From the NCBI RefSeq assembly GCF_047663525.1, contig NC_092587.1:203822001-203886000 (forward strand): a DNA stretch of 64,000 nt. The letters run 5' to 3'. This DNA comes from Anas platyrhynchos (Eukaryota; Chordata; Aves; Anseriformes; Anatidae). Position 1 is the stretch's first letter; each line of letters starts with the position of its first letter. Of this stretch, positions 56,401 through 64,000 are shown in pieces. A program made the translations under genes and the position numbers. The notes under the pieces were generated by a model, which saw only the letters and a list, made by a program, of their open reading frames with translations, was not told where the DNA came from and made no database searches.

Positions 56401-59400
56401 AAGGAAAATCAGATCTGCTGAGGGGTTTATGGAACTTGGTATTTAACTCAAGGCACTGCAAGAGACCTCATCCATGGAGTCCAGTGAGAATTCACAATTT
56501 CGCCAGGGGAGTTTTAGGTTAGATGTTAGGAAGAATTTCTTTACTGAAAGGGTTGTTAGGCACTGGAACGGGCTGCCCAGGGAGGTGGTGGAGTCACCAT
56601 CCCTGGAAGTCTTTAAAAGACGTTTAGATGTAGAGCTTAGGGATATGGTTTAGTGGGGACTGTTAGCGTTAGGTCAGAGGTTGGACTTGATGACCTTGAG
56701 GTCTCTTCCAACCTAGAAATTCTGTGATTGTGTAATTCCTTGTGTAAACATTGCAGCTTCGATCCTCACAGATACCAGAACTAGCAAAGACAAGCCCTCA
56801 TATTCCTCAAAACATTTCAGAATCCAGCAGTTCCAATTAACAGAAGCTTTCTAATTTCTAACTGATGTTTATCCATGGCCAACTTGCATCCATTTGTTCT
56901 TAGGCAACGTGTTCTTTTTTTTAGGTTTTAGATTAAACTGTTGTTGCTGCTCTCAAGGATTGGCTTTCCTAATGAATTAAATTAATTTTTTGCAAGGGGC
57001 TAACTAGGCTACGTTCCTTTTACACCATTATTGACCAAAAGCTTTCCTCTTGGCCAGTCAGAATGAATATTCTTGAAAATTGGTGACTGGTTCTGTGTGG
57101 TTTTGGGCATTTGCATTTCAGGTGGGGTCTTGCTTATATCTTTAGCAATTGTATTTATAATTCTTTGATGAAAATAGCTATGTTTTAAGATCACAAGGAT
57201 GTGCTCTAACGTACTAAGGTCTCCCAGCCTTGCTGTGATGAACTTGGAGGCCTTCATCTGCTTTACAGCAGATGATATCTGGTCAGTTCTTTTAAAAAAG
57301 ATAAATTATGAGTATCAAAATGGGCATTCAGGAGCTTTTAAGTTCGGCTGTAGCATTGAGCATGCTGGTGGCCTCAGGAAGGTCTGTGTGTTTTAGCCTT
57401 TTGTAGCCCAACTTTCCTGGGGACAAAGTGGAGGTTTGTATTTCAAAAGGCTGCTGAGAACGGCTGGTATTTGTACAGAACCCTGAAAATGCTCAGCCCT
57501 GAATGTTATTCTGATTTCGATTCTAACACTGCTGCAAGGATGAGACTAAATTAGAAAGTATAAAAGTTCTAACAATATCTCTAGTTTATTAATCCACAGC
57601 TCCTGCAAATAGAAGCACGTTCTCCAGTAGCTAAACTCTCCCTGAAGCTCAAAAATGCAACTTTTTTTCCGAATAACAATAAAAATTTTTCACTGGCTCA
57701 TTCCATTGGTCTGTGGAACTCCTTCTCCAGTTTGTTGACTATTGGGATTGCTGGTAAAATGGAGAGATGTGGATTAGGCACAGGTTTCTAAGTAGTGTGT
57801 ATGTCTCCTTCCACTGCAGCATTTTTAAATCCTGCTGAGCCATCTTCTTCCTGACTCCCAGCTTCTCTTAATTTCTTGAATTCCATCTTTAACTTGAATC
57901 TAAATCAATGTGTCAAGTTTATGAACACAATATTGGCAAATGCATTTTGGTAGTGGTGGTGTTTTTCCTTCCAATACCTTGACCTTAAAGACCACGGAGA
58001 CTCGTAGCCGTGACAAAGGCTTTGCCACAGAAGAAGCAGAGGTCTGGCTGAGTTTGCATTCCTCTGCTTAATCAGAATAATCAGGAATCGAGTATGTGCT
58101 TTAAGAACAATAGGCCTAAAAACTAAACGCAAGTTTAAATAAATGCTTTCAAGATGAACTAATTAGAATGAAAAATAGAAGTGTGCCTAAAACAATAATG
58201 TTTGCAAGACATCAGATTAATCTTCATTTTCATGATCCCAGCATAGAAATGGTATGGAAGTTAGCACTGGGAGGAGGATCTCCTCTCCACATAAGCTTCT
58301 TATATTTGGGTGCTCTTTAAATTCCTGCTATGTTTTACAGCATAAATGCATTCTGAATATGTGTATGTATTGTTTTTCTTCTGCTTAAATTGAGCTGTTT
58401 TAATAATTAGGTGGCTTTTCTTTCCCTTTCTTTTGAGGAAGTCATGAAGCAGAGGAATTTAGTTCTGTCTGCTGCTGAAATGCTGATCCTCTTGAGCTTT
58501 TCAGCAATTCGCCAAGTGCTAAATGGCAAGCTAAAAACACAGCAAATGCTCCGAGCAATTAAAATGTCTGCAAGAATAAAGCAAGCAGGGTTTAATTATC
58601 TAAATGAGCTTGCTTAAGATACCAGGGTTTATAGCTACACTATAAAAATGGCAAAATGTGCCATGAAATATTAATAGCTGGCCAGGAGACCTTCTTTCAC
58701 CTGAAAGTCCCTGTGCAGGCACCTAAAGCAGCAGCACGAGCTGTAGTAGAGGTGAGGCTTTTGATTTGAAGGCTTTCCTGTGAAAAGGTCCCCGGTGTCA
58801 CGGGTCCCTGCTCACTCTCTGTCATTTTCAGTGTTTCCTTAGCAACTCCTGTCCTTAGCCCAGTCCTTGAACAAGCCGAGGCCTGGCTGTCGCTTGGGGT
58901 ATCCTTTTAAACAGCAATAATGATTAAATCCTTCCCTGTCTTTCAACAGAGGTTCGCATTGCTGCGGTCGAGGCCCTCTGTATGCTGGCCCAGTCCTCGC
59001 CTTCTTTTGCGGAGAAATGTCTCGATTTTTTGGTGGACATGTTTAACGACGAGATCGAGGAGGTGAGGCTGCAGTCGATACACACGATGAGAAAAATCTC
59101 CAACAACATCACGCTCCGGGAAGACCAGCTGGATACTGTGTTAGCTGTTTTGGAGGTAAGAACTTCTTAAGGAGGGGAAAAAAAATGCTTTTCAGCTTTC
59201 TTTCAGGAGTTACAATAATTACATAATGCTTAGCAGCCCCTTCTGAGCTGAAACCACACATTTTTGTTTCTTCTCCTCATCTTTAAATGCCCCAAAGACT
59301 CCTACAGTCTAGTAGCTCATGATCTCCAGTACAACAGAATATATTTTTAATAGGTGATACTCAGATAAAAGCTCTCTGCCATTGATAACCACGCTGCTGC

Positions 59401-62400
59401 ATCACGTGGGTTTCCTTCTGTCTCGTTTTCTGCTCCAGCACTTCACAACACTTTGTAGAATCCAGCTTAATCTTTGCCTTGCTTTTGTTCAGCCACTTTC
59501 CCTACACCTTTGCTCACCAAACAGAGCCAGGGTGCCCACCTTTGTTGCCTGAATTGTAGGGGCAGGGGTAACTTCTATTTTCCTTCAGCTGCTTTAACTT
59601 GATCTGAGTGACTCTCAGCTGCTCCTTGCTTTTCTCATCAGCCTTCACATTCTGCTTTTCACTGTGTTTTTGGTCTTATCTTCAGAGCTGTGTTCCTCTT
59701 TCCCTTTGTATTTTTCTTCCTCACCTGTCTCCATCCTGCTCTCCAAGTGGCCCGTGCAGCTCACCTGATGTATTTTATTTCCTCAGCTGTTTCATTACAG
59801 CCTTTAGAGTAAATCTTCTCTTCCAGTCGTATCCTGCACCAAAATAAAGACCAGTTGAGCACCCCCCTGAGCTTTCCTCTTTGGTCATTTGTGTGCGTGA
59901 GCTGTCATTTCAGAGCCTTTACAAGAGGGCTGCTCTTCCTTCTTTTGTGTGAGACAGTGAGGAATGTGCTGTTGATATTTAGCAAATTATAATTTAAGAA
60001 AAAAAAAGGAAAAAAAGACTCCCCCATTGAAATGCAGCCAGTTCTTGTATCCTGTCAAATTTTCACATTCTGTCCACCGATGCCACACAAATGCAGACAG
60101 CAAGGAGCTGCATTATGGAGCTGCAAGGTGGTTTTTTTTGGCAGAAGGATTTAATTAATTATGCTGGAGTCCAGCCACGCTATTTCAAAAAACGCTACTT
60201 CAGGATTGCATGAGCTCCTCTTTACAATATCGCCTGAAACCCTCCGAAGGTAACAGAGGTAAAAGCTGGAGGAATTGACCTTCAGCTGTTGCTGTTTTGA
60301 GGTCAGTGGTGAAAAAGATTAATTTCAACCCATTAAATGAAACACAAGAGTAGAGGAGACCAGCAGCAGGCTGCAGCAGTTGCCTGGTCTGTCAGTTCAT
60401 CTCTGTTTTAGCTATAATAATTAAACACACACAATTTTTCAGATGCTCCTAGTGCTAAGCAACATTTCCAAGGAGCAGGAACTGCTAAATTTAAAATAAG
60501 TGTATGCACAGGTATGCCTCTCTCTGAACGCTCAGAGGTGGTGATTTTTGTTGTGTTTTAGGATTGTTGTTTAGGATTTGCTTACGATGTTTTAGGATTC
60601 TTGGTTTTTTTTTTGTTTGTTTTAGGATTCTTCAAGGGACATTCGGGAAGCTCTGCACGAGCTGCTGTGTTGCACCAATGTCTCAACTAAAGAAGGCATC
60701 CATCTCGCACTGGTGGAACTTCTGAAAAACCTGACGAAGTATCCCACAGACAGAGAATCCATTTGGAAGTGAGTGTGTTCAGTGTCCTCGCGTGTCTTAG
60801 TTTCCTACTTCCTTAAAAACTGAGGCTTTAGGCAAATGAAGAACTAGCTAAGAAGATAACGGATCTAAAATCCTGTTGTTGGGTAAATCCTTGGAATGGC
60901 AGCTGTGCAAATGTTGTACATATTCACAACTGACAGAGAAACTCCACACTTTTCTTGCTTCTCAATACTTGTGGGAATCCAGAAGTGATGACCATGCTGG
61001 GGAAAAAAAAACACCTCACACCTGTCTTACAAGCAGTCACAGCATTCTCAGGGTTTCCAGAAAAGCTGTTTTCACCCTCCAGTTTAAAAGTTACCTCCTC
61101 TGTGCAATTAATGTTTTGTGCTACGTTGAGTAGCGATATTCTCCAGCAGCTGGCTAGCTCAGCCATGGCAAGTGGATTGGCTGCATGGCGTCGTGCTGGT
61201 GGAGGGATTTTTTTTTTCTGTCCGAGGAAAAATAATGAGCAATTGTGGGTTTTTTTGGTCGCTTAATGGAAGTGACGAAGCGATGCTTCAGCACACATAG
61301 CCTGGGATGGAGTTCTTGGTTATTATTGCAGAAACTGTTTACCAGTCTGCTTTTCCTTCTAGTATACTCTTACATTGTTCTTGGAGTTCAGTAGGGTTTG
61401 GTTTTGTTGTGTTTTTTTTTGTTTTGTTTTGTTTGCTTAGTCTTTTACTTCCTTACTCTTCTACCTTTTTTTTTTTTTTTTTTGAAGAAAAAACACTTCA
61501 TATTTATTATTTAGTTATCATTTAATATGAAAGTTTTTCTTAGGTTGTGTAGCTCCAGCTGTTAACTATCTCTTGGACAGCTTAAGTAAACTATTTTTTA
61601 TTACTGTTTGTTTTTTCAAGCCATTTTCTTGGACTCTCAAACTCTAAGACAAATCCTTAGCCTTGAAGAGACAGTGCTGCCCTGAGTTTGCACGTAGCCT
61701 TGAACAGGAGGATTTTTTCTTGCTGCTTGACACCTCAAAGTGCCCCTACAGTACAATAATGTCTTAAAACATTGCACTTTGCGATGTACAAGTTTCCTAG
61801 GAAACATTTTAATCTGTTCACAGGTGCTTGAAGTTCTTGGGAAGCCGGCATCCCACTTTGGTGCTTCCATTAGTCCCCGAGCTGCTGAGCACACATCCAT
61901 TCTTTGACACTCCAGAACCAGACATGGATGATCCAGCCTGTATCTTTTTAATGAAGCCAAACGATCTCTTTAACTGTAAAAGACTTCTTTGTATTTTCCT
62001 GATGCTTAAACTTATTAAACCATTCCAGACTAGCAGGCAATCCCATGACTATTTCTGAATCCCTTTGTCACTTTTATTACTGAGTTTTATTACTCAGCAA
62101 ATGATGGAATAACCGTTACCTGTAACCATTTTCATAAACACCAGTGTGGTATAATTAGCCTTTTTTAACGTTATAATGAATGATCTGTTTGACAAACAAT
62201 TTGTCAAGGTTTAGACTTTGCAGATGAGCCCTTTGATGTGAAAATACACATTTAACTTGCACTAATCTGGAAAATGTTTTAGCTGAGTGGTTTTCCATGC
62301 AACAAGTTGCTCCGGTCTGCGAAGCTAGTCCTTATTTTTCTCACAGCTCAGAGGCCATTAGCTAGCAGATTAAATGCCTTGTGAGAATTGAAAAGGGCAG

Positions 62401-63258
62401 GGATCAGGTGGAGAGAAAGGTAAATCCTTAATCAGACAGCTCAGGAATCATTTGAGTCAATTTGTTTTAGGATTTGAGGATCAAAGGAACTTTGAGGGGT
62501 GAAAACCAAGACCTGTTATTCCAGAGAATGTTCTGGGTGTAAATTGCAACCGAATTTTACAGAGAAATGTTCTGTGAAGAAAGCCTTGGGAGCCAGAAAC
62601 AATAAGGTAGACCTGCATGGTACTGTTCCAGTGAGTAAACTGCTAGCTAAAAACAAAGGGTGCTCTCATTCAGAGTGCCAGGCAGGTTTGAATGAAGCTG
62701 GCTGAATAGCTTCAGCTGAAAACTTGGAAAGGATCTGGAGCGAGGAGGAGGAACTGGTTCCTCAGGTTGGAGCCTTTATGCTTGGCAGCTCACAGATACA
62801 GAAGATTTGCAGGAGTTGGTAAACAGGTTCAGGTCCCTTTTGTGAACTCCTTACTGGCTGCTATCCTTTGAGCTGCCTCAGAGCCTCGCTGGCAGTAACC
62901 TCCTTTCTTCAACATGGCCCGTTCCGTAGTGTTTGCTCTTTGTACTTCATTTCTCTCTGCCCCGACAGCTGCCTCTTTGGGTTTTGCTCAGCATTCTTTG
63001 CCTGTAAAGAACTTCCTAAACAGTCACCAGCAAAGAAAAAGCTGTTGAGTTGTTTTTAACATGCCGTCCCCAAAGAGCTCTTCTGGTGGTTGTTTTATTT
63101 TTCGTTAACAATCCGTTTCAATAGACATTGCTGTTCTGGTTCTGATTTTCAACGCCGCGAAGAGTTGCCCAACAATGCCAGCGCTGTTTTCGGATCATAC
63201 ATTCAGACACTACGCCTACCTTCGGGACAGTCTCTCTCATCTGGTCCCTCCTTTAAGA
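47441..63258 (+). CDS. INTS4: INTS4, Integrator complex subunit 4 (N-terminal 589 residues; continues beyond window)
   Basis: Fourteen coding exons: 47441-47494, 48033-48227, 50382-50499, 50855-50961, 51497-51682, 52775-52825, 53873-53961, 54229-54349, 54887-54958, 55800-55974, 58950-59155, 60626-60768, 61824-61939 and 63125-63258. They join in frame into 1767 nt, 589 aa. Human INTS4 is about 963 aa, so the C-terminal third lies past the end. The start [18 protein letters not shown] is as in human. The sequence is a series of HEAT-type helical repeats (for example [80 protein letters not shown]). INTS4 scaffolds the INTS9/INTS11 endonuclease module that cleaves snRNA 3-prime ends and promoter-proximal transcripts in the nucleus. 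Exon 14 ends in phase 0 at HLVPPLR. Intron 13 looks U12-like. No defects are seen. Confidence 0.97.
47640..47720. repeat. Short G-rich tandem repeat in INTS4 intron 1
   Basis: About three tandem copies of TGTGGAGGGGGCTGTGGGGC at 47656-47716, within a G-rich intron 1 (47495-48032). Like NDUFC2 intron 1, the G runs are on the coding strand, but the array is far shorter. Confidence 0.75.
48228..50381 (+). other. INTS4 intron 2
   Basis: A 2.15-kb intron with no recognised gene, RNA or LINE copy. AT-rich and unremarkable. Confidence 0.6.
50648..50800 (+). repeat. Degraded CR1 fragment in INTS4 intron 3
   Basis: Resembles the CR1 3-prime region before the UTR: CAGAGGGCAACCAGGGTGAC, ACAAGGAGAAGCCAAGG, CAGGGCTTATTTTTGGCC, GAGGACCTTCAGC. 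It is strongly diverged, so the limits are approximate. Confidence 0.6.
53175..53620 (-). repeat. CR1 LINE 3-prime portion, antisense, in INTS4 intron 6
   Basis: About 445 bp. The plus strand starts with the tail complement (GGAATCACAGGGTTTGGC) and GGAAGAGACCTTAAAGCCCA. It then runs through CACCTCCAGGGATGGGGC, GAAGAATTTCTCCCTTACATC, GTCCTGTCCCTACACACCC and CCAGGCTAAACAACCCCAGC. The last is the typical CR1 pre-UTR segment. It is longer and older-looking than the other copies in the window. Confidence 0.93.
55975..58949 (+). other. INTS4 intron 10
   Basis: The largest INTS4 intron in the window, about 3 kb. It contains the CR1 at 56501-56735. No other gene or RNA is recognised. Confidence 0.6.
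56501..56735 (+). repeat. CR1 LINE 3-prime end in INTS4 intron 10
   Basis: Sense-oriented CR1 end: CGCCAGGGGAGTTTTAGG, GAAGAATTTCTTTACTGAAA, GGCTGCCCAGGGAGGTGG, then the same terminal block as at 17405-17552, ending TTCTGTGATTGTGTAA. It is low in divergence relative to that copy, so the two belong to the same, relatively young subfamily. Confidence 0.94.
60553..60625 (+). promoter_or_regulatory. Cluster of repeated splice-acceptor-like words before INTS4 exon 12
   Basis: TTTAGGATT occurs four times in about 75 bases, with AG dinucleotides at 60560-60561, 60573-60574, 60594-60595 and 60624-60625. Only the last is the real acceptor, because it joins GAG|GATTCTTCAAGG in frame. The two middle sites would insert 51 or 30 in-frame bases that include a TAG. 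The first would add 64 bases and shift the frame. Confidence 0.6.
61940..63124 (+). other. Possible U12-type intron 13 of INTS4
   Basis: The donor GTATCTTTT differs from the U12 consensus GTATCCTTT by one base. TTCGTTAAC at 63101-63109 differs from the branch consensus TTCCTTAAC by one base, with the branch A at 63108, 16 bases before the intron end. The exon join is fixed by protein ([18 protein letters not shown]-like, here ACIF is avoided by splicing after GCCT). Weaker than the ALG8 case, but both signals agree. Confidence 0.6.
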
Positions 63259-64000
63259 GTAAGTTGAATCACCCAGGTTTGTGCTTTCCCGCTCTGTTTT
63301 GAATATTGTTGGTCTCTTCCGTGTCCGCCAGCCTGTAATACTTTGGTTCTGAAGTATTTTTTTTCCCCACAAAAGTGAATATTGAAATGGATGTTAAGGA
63401 AGGAGAGCCAAATATTAAATTGCTACAATATGGATTTTGTAATATTTAGGGGGAGAATAAAGTTATCCCTCTCAAGTGAGGGTAGCACATGCTCTGCTGC
63501 TGAGAAAAGAATGCTAGGAGCACGACCCCAGGAGCTTTAAAAGCTTCCCCTATGGGGAAGGGGAGCTCAGCCTTTTGTAGGTCTTGCAACTTTTGGCTTC
63601 TCTCCTACCTAAACAGTTTATTCACGGATGTGTTCCCTGCCACTTTGAAGCAAGCTTTTCCTGCCTGGAAGTACAGGTGGGATTGAAGTCGGTCCTAAAT
63701 CCTGTCACAGTTCATAAACTGGATTGCAGGTTGTGTGGTCTTGGACTTCTCCCGATTTCACGGCTTCGTAGTTAATGGATGAGGAAGATGTTTCCCTCCA
63801 AGGCATGCTGATGTTTGATCTGAAGATCTCGAGCTACAAACAGATTGTAAAATTGAGAGCATTAATGAACAATTTACAGACTCCAAAGCCGTGGTGTAAA
63901 TTTTGAATCAGAGAAACGAACTGGAGCTCGCAGTTGGTAGCAGTTAAATAATGCAGCAGCATTTTGCAGGGCTCTTAACTTGTGTTGGGCTTCCCATTGC
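63259..64000 (+). other. INTS4 intron 14, running off the window
   Basis: Follows the donor AGA|GTAAGT. I see no match to the next expected INTS4 exon (human LPGRKLVSS region) before the window ends. Confidence 0.6.

Overview
The window is avian nuclear DNA. It has spliced vertebrate genes with GT-AG introns, several CR1 LINE fragments ending in the typical 3-prime tail (ATTCTGTGATTCT), and very GC-rich, minisatellite-laden stretches. The order KCTD21 - ALG8 - NDUFC2 - THRSP - KCTD14 - INTS4 is the conserved block found at human 11q14 and on chicken chromosome 1. The exact species cannot be read from the sequence; galliform or anseriform is a guess.

Layout. 1-4448 is non-coding, probably the 5-prime intron of KCTD21. 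KCTD21 has one coding exon (4479-5261 +). ALG8 has 13 coding exons (12147-22764 +) giving 521 aa. NDUFC2 has 3 exons (24468-28533 +), and its first intron is an almost pure 3 kb G-rich minisatellite. 28970-37150 holds three copies of THRSP (Spot 14). Copies 1 (minus) and 2 (plus) sit head to head in a large imperfect palindrome: arms of about 2.13 kb around a 0.6 kb core of decayed CR1 ORF2. Copy 3 (plus) lies 1.8 kb beyond. An 18-bp minisatellite of 24 units lies between copies 2 and 3. After a (CCCTT)n array and a reverse CR1 come KCTD14 (small exon 1 at 41186-41245, main exon 43085-43756 +) and the first 14 exons of INTS4 (47441-63258 +, continuing past the window).

Function. The genes are mostly unrelated housekeeping functions: N-glycan assembly in the ER (ALG8), respiratory complex I (NDUFC2), snRNA 3-prime processing by Integrator (INTS4) and two BTB/KCTD adaptors. 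The exception is the lipogenic regulator THRSP, which has been amplified here. The tail-to-tail placement of NDUFC2 and THRSP copy 1 matches the mammalian arrangement, so copy 1 occupies the ancestral position and copies 2 and 3 are extra.

The most notable observations are: the THRSP palindrome and its mosaic third copy; the G-rich minisatellite filling NDUFC2 intron 1; a sequence-perfect U12-type intron in ALG8 and a probable one in INTS4; an ALG8 upstream ORF whose stop overlaps the main start codon; a possible intronic poly(A) isoform of NDUFC2; and a run of decoy splice acceptors before INTS4 exon 12. Exon boundaries were placed by reading frame, splice consensus and recalled human orthologue sequences. 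No alignment or database search was run.
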